Shown here one piece after another: positions 1-8,800 of a stretch of 64,000 nucleotides of DNA. How positions within the stretch are numbered: the first letter of the stretch is position 1; each line of letters begins with the position of its first letter. The translations under genes were made by a program, and so were the position numbers. The notes under the pieces are model-generated. The model was not told the origin of the DNA and ran no database searches. It saw only the letters and a list, made by a program, of their open reading frames with translations. The stretch is from Lottiidibacillus patelloidae (GTDB lineage Bacteria > Bacillota > Bacilli > Bacillales > SA5d-4): positions 186,001-250,000 of the forward strand of contig NZ_NPIA01000005.1 in NCBI RefSeq assembly GCF_002262935.1, written 5' to 3'.

Positions 1-648
1 TCCTGGTGCTTTATAATGAAGCTTTTTATATTTCTTCTTATTTAAGAATTCTGCTTTGTTATCTAAGTTAGCCTTATGCTCTTGCCAAGCTTGAACTGGA
101 TCTTCTAAATCAGCGCGAGTAGCACTAAAAATTGCTTCCCACAGCATGTCAACTTGTTTCTCTTTAGGTGCATCAGGGAACACTTTTGCAGCCCAAGCTT
201 CATTAGGAGCTGCAATGACACACCAGCTAACTTTATCAGCTTGCACATAATTACGATATTTTGCCATTGCTTGGCCACCAGCTTTTTGTGCTGCTTGAAT
301 TCTTAATGGATTTACCCCTTTTAGTAGATCTGGATTTTGTGAAACGATGGACATAAATGCTGCACCGTTTTCCGCAAGTGTTTCCATACCTTTTGCTTTC
401 CAAGTTGGAAATTCATTAAAGGCTTCGTCTGGAGCTAAATCAAATTTCATGCGAGTAAGTTCTTCATCGTTCCACTCAACATAAACATGTTTAGCACCAA
501 CTTCATAAGCTTTTTTTGTGATTAGTCTGACAAAATCAACAGAGCCAATCGGTGCATTAATAACTAATGTTTGATCCTTTTGAACATTAACGCCGACTTC
601 TACAGCTAACGCAGCGTACTTCTCTAAATTTTGTTGGAATGAATTCAT
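1..648 (-). CDS. ampS: Aminopeptidase, M29 family (AmpS/PepS type), partial
   Basis: Open reading frame of 216 codons reading off the left edge, so the C-terminal part is missing. The start is ATG at 648, preceded by a strong AAAGGAG site. The protein begins MNSFQQNLEKYAALAVEVGV and continues through a VQKDQTLVINAP segment and DEELTRMKFDLAPDEAF, which I recognise as the N-terminal region of the thermophilic-type M29 metallo-aminopeptidases. These cytosolic enzymes remove N-terminal residues from peptides using two metal ions. The metal ligands lie in the C-terminal half, outside the window, so catalytic integrity cannot be judged. It follows the hemolysin III gene on the same strand after a 72-base gap. 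Confidence 0.85.
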   Translation of the reverse strand, partial: MNSFQQNLEKYAALAVEVGVNVQKDQTLVINAPIGSVDFVRLITKKAYEVGAKHVYVEWNDEELTRMKFDLAPDEAFNEFPTWKAKGMETLAENGAAFMSIVSQNPDLLKGVNPLRIQAAQKAGGQAMAKYRNYVQADKVSWCVIAAPNEAWAAKVFPDAPKEKQVDMLWEAIFSATRADLEDPVQAWQEHKANLDNKAEFLNKKKYKKLHYKAPG

Positions 649-671
649 TGGGAGTCTCCTTTATTATTAAG

Positions 672-690
672 TATTGTTATTTTAACAATA
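672..690. repeat. AT-rich 8-bp inverted repeat upstream of ampS
   Basis: TATTGTTA at 672-679 and TAACAATA at 683-690 are perfect inverted repeats with a 3-base spacer. They lie 24-42 bases upstream of the ampS start. It could be an operator or a weak terminator of the hemolysin III gene; no T-tract of the usual kind follows. Confidence 0.4.
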
Positions 691-720
691 TATATTAAGA
701 AATGGAAATAATATGAGCGT

Positions 721-1365
721 TTATACTAGGATGACATAAAGGATTACTGAGAAAAAGTGAGTGACACTTCCGGCAATGACAAATAGATGCCAAACCGCAT
801 GGTGATAAGGAAAACCACGCCATACATAAAAGACAGTTCCAATTGTATAAAGAACGCCACCCATTACTAAAAGTACTAGACCATTATAAGGTAACGTAGA
901 AGAAAGTGGCTTCCAAGCAAAAACAATAAGCCACCCCATAAGTATATATATAAAAGTAGATAAGAATAAAAACTTCTTTACAAAATACGCTTTAAAAACT
1001 ACGCCGAAAACCGCAATTCCCCAAACTACTCCAAATAATGTCCACCCTAACGCGCCTTTTATAACTACTAATAAATATGGAGTATATGTTCCTGCGATAA
1101 ATAAATAAATGGAAGAGTGGTCAAATATATCAAAAAGATCTTTAACTTTTCCTTCTGGAAAACTATGAACTAATGTAGATGAAACATAGAGTATTACCAT
1201 CGTACTGCCAAAAATAGTAAAGCTAACGATATGCCAAACATTTCCTTTTAAAGATGAGAAGACAATTAAGAGAACAAGTGCAGCGATACTTAAGACTGCG
1301 CCTAACCCATGGGTTATTGCATTGACAAGTTCTTCTCTTCTAGTATATACGTGTGTATTTGCCAT
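721..1365 (-). CDS. Hemolysin III family (PAQR-type) membrane protein
   Basis: A 214-residue, seven-helix membrane protein. The family signatures are visible: EELVNAITHGLG near the N terminus, a STLVHSF segment, FDHSSIYLFIAGTYTP in the middle, and HHAVWHLFVIAGSVTHF at the end. The conserved His and Asp residues of the PAQR/hemolysin III family, which form an internal metal site, are all present. Bacillus subtilis YplQ is a likely counterpart. Despite the name, bacterial members are not well established as toxins; a role in membrane energetics or lipid homeostasis has been proposed for relatives. It is transcribed on the minus strand ahead of ampS. Confidence 0.88.
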   Translation of the reverse strand: MANTHVYTRREELVNAITHGLGAVLSIAALVLLIVFSSLKGNVWHIVSFTIFGSTMVILYVSSTLVHSFPEGKVKDLFDIFDHSSIYLFIAGTYTPYLLVVIKGALGWTLFGVVWGIAVFGVVFKAYFVKKFLFLSTFIYILMGWLIVFAWKPLSSTLPYNGLVLLVMGGVLYTIGTVFYVWRGFPYHHAVWHLFVIAGSVTHFFSVILYVILV

Positions 1366-1536
1366 AGTGTTACCCCCTTTTACTAAATAAATATATTATA
1401 CCTTAATGCACTTTTATATACGAAGCAAATGAACTGATAAAACAAATTGTTAAATCTAGTAAATACAAAATAATATAGTCATACTTCCCAATGCTAGCTC
1501 ATATAGTTCAATAAAGCTACTATTGGAGGGGTTAAG

Positions 1537-2346
1537 ATGACCAATATTATACAAGGGTTTTTAAGTAAAACGTTAAAAAAGACATGGAGAAACTTCATAA
1601 ATAGATTATTAATTATAGTAGATTCAACGGTAAACGGATACAAGCATATGTATAAGCATTTTAATACTTATTATGCGCTGGATGAGCATAATAAAAAAGA
1701 AGTTCCTAATGAAAATAAGATAGAAAAAGAAGGAAGTAACCTTAGTGAAACGGAATTAATTGATAGAGTAATCATCAATAATACAAGTAATAGTGAAAAT
1801 GTTGATACTTATACAGACGTGTTTCAATACCGTCTTAAGAGCAAATGTGCACAGTTACCAGAAGTAGACTCAAATGAGGAAACAATATTAAACGAGCTAT
1901 TACAATTAAAGAAGGTCGACTTTCAACAAGTTGTTACAGCATTATTTTATGAGATGAAAGAGACAAAATATGCAATAAATAAAATAGGACCAGCAGGTGC
2001 AAATGGTTTTTCATTTTATGGTTCACTTGAAGTAGGTAGTCAACTTTCGTATGCTATCAACTTTGTTGGGGAAGCTAGGCAGGCGAAGGTAGATGAACCG
2101 ATTGATGCAAAACATGTATGTCGTGTTCTATCAATGCTAAATGGTGGAGAGTACGGATTTTATATTACAACTTCTTTTTACACTGAGAGTGCGCAAATTG
2201 AAGTTCTTAAAGAAAGGAACTCTTTAAAAATTATCGATGGCAAACAATTAGTTCATTTATTTAAAGAGCTAAATTTAGCACGCGAAAATAAAATTAATGA
2301 ACTGTGGCTTAAGCGAGTGCTTCAAGGTAAGCAACTTTGCGCATAA
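1537..2346 (+). CDS. Mrr-like restriction-endonuclease-fold protein, probably divergent
   Basis: A 269-residue protein starting at ATG 1537 behind a TTGGAGGGG site. Residues 1-100 are basic and polar and match nothing I know. From about residue 125 it resembles the Mrr catalytic domain (type IV restriction, PD-(D/E)XK fold): FQQVVTALFYEM, then GEARQAK, in which QAK fits the QxK half of the active site, then GFYITTSFYTESAQ, then LKIIDGKQLVHLF, matching the terminal IDG..L..L motif. The acidic residue usually found in the GxDGGID segment is not evident; the equivalent stretch reads GPAGANGFSFYG. It may therefore be a non-cleaving DNA-binding relative. No methylase or other defence gene lies nearby. 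Confidence 0.55.
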   Translation: MTNIIQGFLSKTLKKTWRNFINRLLIIVDSTVNGYKHMYKHFNTYYALDEHNKKEVPNENKIEKEGSNLSETELIDRVIINNTSNSENVDTYTDVFQYRLKSKCAQLPEVDSNEETILNELLQLKKVDFQQVVTALFYEMKETKYAINKIGPAGANGFSFYGSLEVGSQLSYAINFVGEARQAKVDEPIDAKHVCRVLSMLNGGEYGFYITTSFYTESAQIEVLKERNSLKIIDGKQLVHLFKELNLARENKINELWLKRVLQGKQLCA

Positions 2347-2373
2347 AGGACATTAAAAGAAAGGACAAAACAG

Positions 2374-3315
2374 ATGGAAAAATTTCAACTAGCTGCAAAA
2401 GATGGCACTATTATCAATGGATATTGCTGGATAACGGAAAAAACACCAACTGCTATTATTCAAATTGCTCATGGAATGACCGAGCATAGCAAGCGCTACG
2501 ATGAATTTGCAAATTATATGCTAAAAAAGGGTATTGCAGTCTACGCTAATGATCACCGAGGCCATGGGGAAGAAGCAGGACAAAAAGGTGAATTGGGCTT
2601 TTTTGGCGAGGAGAATGGATGGGACCTTGTTTTAAGTGATATGGAAGTCATTACTAATACTATCTCAAATAGGCATCCAGCTATTCCAATTATCTTGTTA
2701 GGGCATAGTATGGGATCATTTTTAGCTCGAACGTATTTGTTAGATCATTTTGAAAAAATAAATGGCCTCATTATTTCTGGTACTGGAGGAGATCCTGGGT
2801 TTCTTGGAAAGATAGGTATTCAACTTGCAAAGCTTGAGATGCAAACGAAAGGAAAGAAAGCACAAAGTCAATTGTTAACGAATATGACATTTGGCAGTTT
2901 TAATAAACCGTTTAAAAACCCTCGAACAAATTTTGAATGGTTATGTTCTGACGAAAATAAAGTAGATGAGTATATACACGACCCATTATGTGGGCAAGTG
3001 TGCACAACTAGCTTTTATTATGACATGTTTAGTGGCATTAATCAGTTGTTTAAAAGAGAACGAATAGGGTATATACCAACATCGGTACCAATCTATATTT
3101 TTTCGGGAACTAATGACCCAATGAGTAAAAAAGGAAAGGTAATAGTAGATCTCTATAATAAGTATAAGAAGGCTAACGTTGCTGATGTTAAGTACAAGCT
3201 TTACGAAGGCGGTAGACACGAAATGTTAAATGAAAGTAACCGCTATGAAGTGTTTGAATCTATTGCTAAATGGGTACATGAAATTGAAGTTAATGTAACC
3301 AAAATAACACATTAA
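2374..3315 (+). CDS. Alpha/beta hydrolase, lysophospholipase / monoacylglycerol lipase-like
   Basis: A 313-residue cytosolic serine hydrolase starting at ATG 2374, 27 bases after the Mrr-like gene, so the two may be co-transcribed. The nucleophile elbow is GHSMG near residue 110, preceded by NDHRGHGEEAG, the typical DHRGHG of the Hydrolase_4 / PldB family. The acid residue is in SGTNDPMS near residue 248 and the catalytic His in EGGRHEMLNE near 286. No signal peptide is present. The family hydrolyses lysophospholipids or monoacylglycerols; the actual substrate is unknown. Confidence 0.85.
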   Translation: MEKFQLAAKDGTIINGYCWITEKTPTAIIQIAHGMTEHSKRYDEFANYMLKKGIAVYANDHRGHGEEAGQKGELGFFGEENGWDLVLSDMEVITNTISNRHPAIPIILLGHSMGSFLARTYLLDHFEKINGLIISGTGGDPGFLGKIGIQLAKLEMQTKGKKAQSQLLTNMTFGSFNKPFKNPRTNFEWLCSDENKVDEYIHDPLCGQVCTTSFYYDMFSGINQLFKRERIGYIPTSVPIYIFSGTNDPMSKKGKVIVDLYNKYKKANVADVKYKLYEGGRHEMLNESNRYEVFESIAKWVHEIEVNVTKITH

Positions 3316-3328
3316 AGGTAATAAACTA

Positions 3329-3357
3329 TTGAAAACAAAAAAAATTTACAGTATGAT
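3329..3357 (+). promoter_or_regulatory. Sigma-A-type promoter for the amino acid transporter operon
   Basis: TTGAAA at 3329-3334 and TATGAT at 3352-3357 are separated by exactly 17 bases. Both hexamers differ from consensus by one or two positions. The predicted start lies near 3364, giving a leader of about 90 nt before aapJ. Confidence 0.65.
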
Positions 3358-3392
3358 TATATTAGTCAAATTATTTAGAATATTTTTAAAAG

Positions 3393-3428
3393 TATATTAA
3401 TAGACTATGAGAGTAAGCTATTAATATA
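3393..3428 (+). promoter_or_regulatory. 11-bp stem-loop in the leader of the aapJ transcript
   Basis: TATATTAATAG at 3393-3403 pairs perfectly with CTATTAATATA at 3418-3428 across a 14-base loop. It sits between the predicted promoter and the ribosome binding site and is not followed by a T-tract, so it is not a terminator. It could stabilise the message or be an operator. Confidence 0.5.
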
Positions 3429-3456
3429 TTTAACAAAAAAAAGGGGGAAATACATA

Positions 3457-4500
3457 ATGAGAAAATCATTAGTAGCATTTTTAAGTATGATCATGATTTT
3501 GTCTGCTGCTTTAGTAGGTTGTAGCAGCACAGCTTCAAACGAAGGTGACTCTATTTTAGATAGAGTAAAAGAAAGAGGGTATGTTGTCGTTGGTGTAAAC
3601 GATAAACTTCCTGGTTTTGGTTACACAGATTCAGATGGAACTTTTAAAGGGTTTGATATCGACTTTGCACATGCTTTAGCAGCAGCAATTTTCGGAGATG
3701 CAAGTAAAGTTGAATTCCGTCCTTTATCAGCTTCTGAGCGTTTCTCAGCAGTAGCTTCGGGGGATGTTGATGTTTTAATTCGTAATACAACATGGACAAC
3801 TTCTCGTGATACAGATGTTGGTTTAAACTTTGCTCCAACAACTTTCTATGATGGTCAAGGAATGATGGTACGTAAAAATAGTGGTGTAAAATCACTAAAA
3901 GACTTAGATGGTATGACAATTGGTGTTGAGTCTGGTACTACTACAGAATTAAACTTAACGGATCAATTAGAAGCTTTAGGAATTAAAGGTTACAAAATCC
4001 AAACATTTGATAATGCTGATGCAGTAGTAGCTGCTTATGAAGCAGGAAGTATTGATGCTTGGACAACGGATAAATCAGGATTAATTTCACGTCAATCTAC
4101 ACTTTCTAATCCTAATGATCACAAAATCTTAAACGATACAATGTCAAAAGAGCCACTTGGACCAGCAGTTATTCAAGGTGATGACAAATGGTTTGACGTT
4201 GTTAAATGGGTAACATATGCAACAATTGAAGCAGAAGAATTAGGTATTACTTCTAAAAACATTGATAGCTTCTTAGGAAGTGATGATCCTGTAGTTAGCC
4301 GTTTCCTTGGAGAGCAAGATGGCCTTGGTGGTTTCTTAGGACTTCCAGATGACTTTGCAGTACAAATTATTAAACAAGTAGGTAACTATGGTGAAATCTT
4401 TGACCGCAACTTAGGTAAAGATAGCCAATTTAAATTAGATCGTGGTATTAACGCACTTCATACAGATGGTGGATTAATTTACTCTCCTCCATTCCGTTAA
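3457..4500 (+). CDS. aapJ: General amino acid ABC transporter, substrate-binding lipoprotein
   Basis: A 347-residue lipoprotein. The signal peptide ends in a lipobox, LVGC, with the lipidated Cys near residue 22. The mature part begins with VKERGYVVVGVNDKLPGFG, and contains FKGFDIDFAHALAAA and VASGDVDVLIRNTTWTTSRD, characteristic of the AapJ/BztA branch of family 3 binding proteins. It captures amino acids outside the membrane and delivers them to the two permeases encoded downstream. The length matches AapJ (about 340) rather than the shorter GlnH/ArtP proteins. The start follows an AAAGGGGGA site. It is the first gene of a four-gene operon. Confidence 0.88.
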   Translation: MRKSLVAFLSMIMILSAALVGCSSTASNEGDSILDRVKERGYVVVGVNDKLPGFGYTDSDGTFKGFDIDFAHALAAAIFGDASKVEFRPLSASERFSAVASGDVDVLIRNTTWTTSRDTDVGLNFAPTTFYDGQGMMVRKNSGVKSLKDLDGMTIGVESGTTTELNLTDQLEALGIKGYKIQTFDNADAVVAAYEAGSIDAWTTDKSGLISRQSTLSNPNDHKILNDTMSKEPLGPAVIQGDDKWFDVVKWVTYATIEAEELGITSKNIDSFLGSDDPVVSRFLGEQDGLGGFLGLPDDFAVQIIKQVGNYGEIFDRNLGKDSQFKLDRGINALHTDGGLIYSPPFR

Positions 4501-4545
4501 AAAGTAAATAATACAATTTTGCAACGAGAATTATTAACCTAATTT

Positions 4546-4582
4546 ATAGGCCTGTATCCCTCATTGTTAGGTGCAGGCCTAT
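4546..4582 (+). promoter_or_regulatory. Intercistronic stem-loop between aapJ and aapQ
   Basis: ATAGGCCTG at 4546-4554 pairs perfectly with CAGGCCTAT at 4574-4582 over a 19-base loop. Only a weak T-run follows. Hairpins placed after a binding-protein gene commonly protect that part of the message or partly terminate it, so that binding protein is made in excess over permease; that role here is inference. Confidence 0.55.
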
Positions 4583-4607
4583 CATTGTTTAAGAGAGGTG
4601 AATGTCA

Positions 4608-5786
4608 TTGAAGAAACAAGAGGCAGCAACAGTAGCAATACCTTTTTGGCGAGATAAGCGATATATACCAATCATTGCCCAAGCTCTTTTTGTAGTATTT
4701 GTTGCAAGTTTATTAATATTTTTCGCAATTAACTACTTTAATGGAATGGCTCAAATCGGCAGGGCATTTGGCTATCAATTTTTAGATTCCCGAGCAGGTT
4801 TTGCAATAACGGATACAATTATTAAGTATGTTCCATCGGACAGTTATGGAAGAGCGCTATTTGTAGGTATAGTAAACACAATAAAAGTTTCATTCTTTGG
4901 GCTAATCTTAGCGACAATCTTAGGGTTTATTGTTGGTATTGCTAGACTATCACCTAACTGGTTAACAAATAAAGTGTCTAGTATATATATCGAAACATTT
5001 AGAAATACTCCACTATTAGTTCAACTATTTATTTGGTATTTTGCTGTTATCTTACCGTTACCTTTAATTAAAGATAGTGTTAATATTGGCATTATGTATT
5101 TAAGTAATCGTGGAGCGGCAATTCCATGGTATGTATCAAATGAAGGAACTTTAATTTGGGTATCATTATTTATTATCGGAATAATTTCTGCATTTTTCCT
5201 TTGGAAGGTGCGCGTAAAACAACAAGTGGAAACAGGTAAAAATAAGCGACCATTACTGTGGGCATTTGGTGCGCTAGTCACTAGTTTACTTGTTGCATTA
5301 ATCATTACAGGACAAGGTCCGGTGCATATTTCATTACCATCTATTGTTGATAATAGCTATGTCGGTGGAGTAGAGCTGTCTCCTGGTTTCTTAGCTGTAT
5401 TAATTGGTTTAGTTATGTACACGGCTACTTACATCGCAGAGATTGTACGTGCTGGTATTATGGCAGTTTCCAAAGGACAAATAGAGGCTGCAAAAGCGTT
5501 AGGGCTAAAAAATACAACAACATTGCGATTAGTTACTTTACCACAAGCAATTCGAATCATTATTCCTCCGCTAACGAGTCAATATTTAAACTTAATTAAA
5601 AACTCAAGTTTAGCAGCGGCAGTAGCATTCCCGGAAATTGTTAATATTGGTTATATTACATTAAATCAAACTGGACGAGATGTAGAAGTAATCTTTGTCA
5701 TGATTTCAGTGTATTTATTCTTTAGTTTATCGACGTCAATATTAATGAACATTTTCAACAAATATACACAGTTGGTAGAGAGGTGA
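4608..5786 (+). CDS. aapQ: General amino acid ABC transporter permease, AapQ/BztB type
   Basis: An integral membrane permease of about 392 residues. I place the start at TTG 4608 because the AGAGAGGTG site ends at 4600, leaving 7 bases before TTG but almost none before the in-frame ATG at 4602. The length near 390 residues and the long insert between the first and later helices fit AapQ/BztB rather than the compact HisM/GlnP permeases. The EAA-like loop is GQIEAAKALGLKNTTTLRLV followed by LPQAIRIIIPP, where the ATPase docks. It pairs with AapM to form the transmembrane channel. Confidence 0.86.
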   Translation: MKKQEAATVAIPFWRDKRYIPIIAQALFVVFVASLLIFFAINYFNGMAQIGRAFGYQFLDSRAGFAITDTIIKYVPSDSYGRALFVGIVNTIKVSFFGLILATILGFIVGIARLSPNWLTNKVSSIYIETFRNTPLLVQLFIWYFAVILPLPLIKDSVNIGIMYLSNRGAAIPWYVSNEGTLIWVSLFIIGIISAFFLWKVRVKQQVETGKNKRPLLWAFGALVTSLLVALIITGQGPVHISLPSIVDNSYVGGVELSPGFLAVLIGLVMYTATYIAEIVRAGIMAVSKGQIEAAKALGLKNTTTLRLVTLPQAIRIIIPPLTSQYLNLIKNSSLAAAVAFPEIVNIGYITLNQTGRDVEVIFVMISVYLFFSLSTSILMNIFNKYTQLVER

Positions 5787-5792
5787 CGATAA

Positions 5793-7004
5793 ATGAGTAA
5801 TTTAGAATTAAATAAAGAAATAGAAGAAGTCGTCGCGCCTCCAAAAACTGCAGTCGGATTTATTGGTTGGATGAAACAAAACTTATTTAGTTCATGGTTT
5901 AACACGATATTAACAATCATCAGTGCTATGCTTGTTTATTATATAGCGACGGGATCAATAAAATGGATATTTTTTGAGGCGGAATGGCGTGTCGTAACAG
6001 AGAATTTCCGAGTATTAATGGTAGGAAGATATCCAGTAGATGAAATATGGCGCATATGGGCTGGAATTACTTTCTCTAGTGTACTACTAGGTTTAGCTTG
6101 GGGCTTATGGAGAGGCTCTGCAACTGTTATTGCATTGTTTTTCGCGGGTGTTTATTTTGTATCTTCCATGATGCCATTTATCGCGAATTCATCAAAAATG
6201 TGGTTGTGGGGAAATATCTTATTAATTTTAGCAACTTTCTTAGTAGGAAGAAAATTAACGACATTTAAAAAAGCTAAAATGTGGACTATTATAGGCTGGA
6301 CTATTCTAGTTCCGTTATTTGTATTATTACTTAATGGTCTTGGGTTTATGAAGCCAGTACCAACATCATTGTGGGGTGGATTCTTATTAACTCTATTAAT
6401 TGCATTAATTTCAATCGTAGTTTCATTTCCATTTGGAATTCTACTTGCGTTAGGAAGAAAAAGTAATCTACCAGTAGTTAAGTGGGGTTGTATTATATAC
6501 ATCGAATTTATCCGTGGTGTACCACTAATTACATTATTATTCGTTGCGCAATTCGTTTTACCACTATTTTTAGGGGCATCGATTGATTTAGATAACGTAT
6601 TACGAGCAATGATCGGTTTTACGATGTTTAGTGCAGCATACTTAGCGGAAAATATTCGTGGAGGATTACAATCAATTCCTAACGGGCAGTATGAAGCTGC
6701 ACAAGCTGTTGGGTTAAACAAAGCAAAAGTGATGGCATTTGTCGTAATGCCGCAAGCACTAAGAGCTGTAATACCAGCAATGGTTGGACAATTTATTGGA
6801 ATCTTTAAAGATACTTCACTAGTTACAATGGTAGGTTTATCAGATATATTAAATAGCGGTAAAAGTATTGTTGCAAACATTAAATATTTAGGTTTACACA
6901 TGGAAGTATACGTATTTATTGCCTTTGTATTTTTTCTCTTCTGTTATTTAATGTCTTACACGAGTCGCAGATTGGAAAAATCATTAGGCGTAGGGGAAAG
7001 ATAA
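5793..7004 (+). CDS. aapM: General amino acid ABC transporter permease, AapM/BztC type
   Basis: A 403-residue membrane protein starting 6 bases after aapQ. The C-terminal half holds the permease core: FIRGVPLITLLFVAQFVLP, then an EAA-like loop GQYEAAQAVGLNKAKVMAFV and MPQALRAVIPAMVGQF. The N-terminal half adds several further hydrophobic helices, as in AapM. It forms the heterodimeric channel with AapQ. The tight spacing and conserved order support a single transcript with aapJ, aapQ and aapP. Confidence 0.87.
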   Translation: MSNLELNKEIEEVVAPPKTAVGFIGWMKQNLFSSWFNTILTIISAMLVYYIATGSIKWIFFEAEWRVVTENFRVLMVGRYPVDEIWRIWAGITFSSVLLGLAWGLWRGSATVIALFFAGVYFVSSMMPFIANSSKMWLWGNILLILATFLVGRKLTTFKKAKMWTIIGWTILVPLFVLLLNGLGFMKPVPTSLWGGFLLTLLIALISIVVSFPFGILLALGRKSNLPVVKWGCIIYIEFIRGVPLITLLFVAQFVLPLFLGASIDLDNVLRAMIGFTMFSAAYLAENIRGGLQSIPNGQYEAAQAVGLNKAKVMAFVVMPQALRAVIPAMVGQFIGIFKDTSLVTMVGLSDILNSGKSIVANIKYLGLHMEVYVFIAFVFFLFCYLMSYTSRRLEKSLGVGER

Positions 7005-7025
7005 TGGAAAGGAAGGTATTCTAAA

Positions 7026-7805
7026 ATGAAAAACGAAGAATTTGACTTTGATGCGAATACACCACTAGAAGAAAGAGACGATATAATCGTTTGTAAAGGC
7101 ATAAATAAATGGTACGGAGATCTCCATGTGTTAAAAGACGTTGATGTAACAGTCAAACATGGTGAAGTAGTAGTAATTTTAGGACCTTCTGGTTCGGGTA
7201 AATCGACTTTTATTCGTACTATTAATGCATTAGAAGAAATACAACAAGGTGAGATTAAAGTAGATGGGATTGACCTGTCTAACGATGTAGCGAACATAGA
7301 AGCAATTCGTAAAGAGACAGGAATGGTTTTCCAATCTTTTAATTTATTCCCGCACATGTCAGTATTAAAAAACATTACGTTAGCACCGATTTGGGTTCGT
7401 AAATGGAAAAAGAAAAAAGCAGAAGAAGTAGCGATGCAATTACTAGAAAGAGTTGGAATTCCTGAGCAGGCTCATAAATATCCTGGGCAATTATCAGGTG
7501 GACAACAACAGCGAGTGGCTATTGCAAGAGCACTTGCGATGCAACCGAAAATTATGTTGTTCGATGAGCCGACATCAGCACTAGATCCAGAAATGATCAA
7601 GGAAGTATTAGATGTTATGAAGACGCTAGCTAAGTCAGGGATGACGATGCTTGTAGTTACACATGAAATGAACTTTGCTCGAGAAGTAGCAGATCGCATC
7701 ATTTTATTTGATGAAGGAAAAATTATTGAGCAAGGATCACCGACAGAGTTATTCGATAACCCTAAGCACGAACGTACGAAGCTTTTCTTATCACAGATTT
7801 TATAA
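7026..7805 (+). CDS. aapP: Amino acid ABC transporter ATPase
   Basis: A 259-residue ATP-binding subunit. Walker A is GPSGSGKST near residue 57, the Q-loop is [13 protein letters not shown], the ABC signature is LSGGQQQR, Walker B is [14 protein letters not shown], and the switch His is in VVTHEM. These are typical of the polar amino acid uptake ATPases (GlnQ/AapP). It starts at ATG 7026 behind GGAAAGGAAGG and ends the operon; a strong terminator follows at 7813. Confidence 0.92.
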   Translation: MKNEEFDFDANTPLEERDDIIVCKGINKWYGDLHVLKDVDVTVKHGEVVVILGPSGSGKSTFIRTINALEEIQQGEIKVDGIDLSNDVANIEAIRKETGMVFQSFNLFPHMSVLKNITLAPIWVRKWKKKKAEEVAMQLLERVGIPEQAHKYPGQLSGGQQQRVAIARALAMQPKIMLFDEPTSALDPEMIKEVLDVMKTLAKSGMTMLVVTHEMNFAREVADRIILFDEGKIIEQGSPTELFDNPKHERTKLFLSQIL

Positions 7806-7812
7806 TAGAAAT

Positions 7813-7839
7813 AAAACTCGCCTTATGGCGAGTTTTTTT
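7813..7839 (+). terminator. Rho-independent terminator after aapP
   Basis: AAAACTCGCC at 7813-7822 pairs with GGCGAGTTTT at 7827-7836 over a TTAT loop, followed by more T residues. Confidence 0.9.
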
Positions 7840-7874
7840 ATGGTCTTCTTTATAATTATAGATATGCATAAACC

Positions 7875-7911
7875 TAAAAAAGAGCCTGTACTAGGAAAAG
7901 TACAGGCTCTT
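7875..7911 (-). terminator. Rho-independent terminator after opuAC
   Basis: AAGAGCCTGTAC at 7880-7891 pairs perfectly with GTACAGGCTCTT at 7900-7911. Read on the minus strand the stem is followed by a run of T. It ends the opuA operon and sits back to back with the aapP terminator. Confidence 0.9.
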
Positions 7912-7917
7912 AAAGAA

Positions 7918-8778
7918 TTAGTTACCAAGCATTGCATTTACTTTATCTTGGTTGTTATCAATCCACTCTTGTGCTACTTCTTCAGCGTCCATACCGCCAT
8001 CGATTTTAACAATCATTTGCTCAATGTCGTTTACATCAATGCTCCAGTTGCTTAAGAACTCATAAGCTTCTGGTAAACGATCTTCTAAACCTTTGTTTGT
8101 GATTACGTGTACTTCAGAAGTTTTAAAGAATCCTTTTGGATCTTCAATTACTTTTAAGTCATAGTTAGCGAACATTGGGTGTGGTCTCCAACCTAAGAAT
8201 AATACTGGTTCTTCTTTCTTAAGAAGCTTTGTAGCTTGTGCCATCATTCCCGCTTCACTTGAAGCTACATATTGTAAATCTAAACCGTAAGCTTCTAACA
8301 TTTCACGAGAAGTCATTGTCATTCCAGCACCTTCTTCGATACCGTAAATTTTACCTTCAAATAAATCTTCGTTTCCAACAATATCTTCAATTGAATTAAT
8401 ATCAGTCATATAAGCAGGTACTACCCAACCTAATTCCCCATCAGGGTAACTAACAGCTGTATCCGTTAACTTGTCACCATACTTGTCCATGTAGTTTTTG
8501 TGCATATCAGGTAACCAAGCGTCCATAAATACATCAACGCCACCTTTTGATAATGAAGTATAAACCCCACCAGCATCAGCACTTACTTCTTCAACTGTAT
8601 AACCCATATCTTCAAGAATTAATTTTGCAACTTTTGTAGGTGGTACAGTACTTGACCATGGTGTTACTCCGAAAGTAATAGTCCCTTTACTATCAGTTTC
8701 TTCCTCAGTAGATGAACATCCGATAAGCATTCCGATCGCTAACATAAAAATAGCGAATAGTTTAGTTGTTTTTAACAT
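7918..8778 (-). CDS. opuAC: Glycine betaine ABC transporter, substrate-binding lipoprotein
   Basis: A 286-residue lipoprotein with a lipobox MLIGC around residue 21. The mature part has GVTPWSSTVPPTKVAKLIL, VEEVSADAGGVYTSLSKG and VFMDAWLPDMHKNY, which match OpuAC-type binding proteins for glycine betaine and related osmoprotectants; the Trp residues in PWSS, DAWLP and LGWRPHP are candidates for the aromatic cage that holds the quaternary amine. It is last in the opuAA-AB-AC operon, 22 bases after opuAB, behind GAGGAGTG. Confidence 0.9.
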   Translation of the reverse strand: MLKTTKLFAIFMLAIGMLIGCSSTEEETDSKGTITFGVTPWSSTVPPTKVAKLILEDMGYTVEEVSADAGGVYTSLSKGGVDVFMDAWLPDMHKNYMDKYGDKLTDTAVSYPDGELGWVVPAYMTDINSIEDIVGNEDLFEGKIYGIEEGAGMTMTSREMLEAYGLDLQYVASSEAGMMAQATKLLKKEEPVLFLGWRPHPMFANYDLKVIEDPKGFFKTSEVHVITNKGLEDRLPEAYEFLSNWSIDVNDIEQMIVKIDGGMDAEEVAQEWIDNNQDKVNAMLGN

Positions 8779-8800
8779 TTTGACACTCCTCTAATTTTTA

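Noticed and set aside
6152-6901. 249-codon minus-strand frame
   Set aside because: Lies entirely antisense inside aapM, with no ribosome site and no recognisable protein features.
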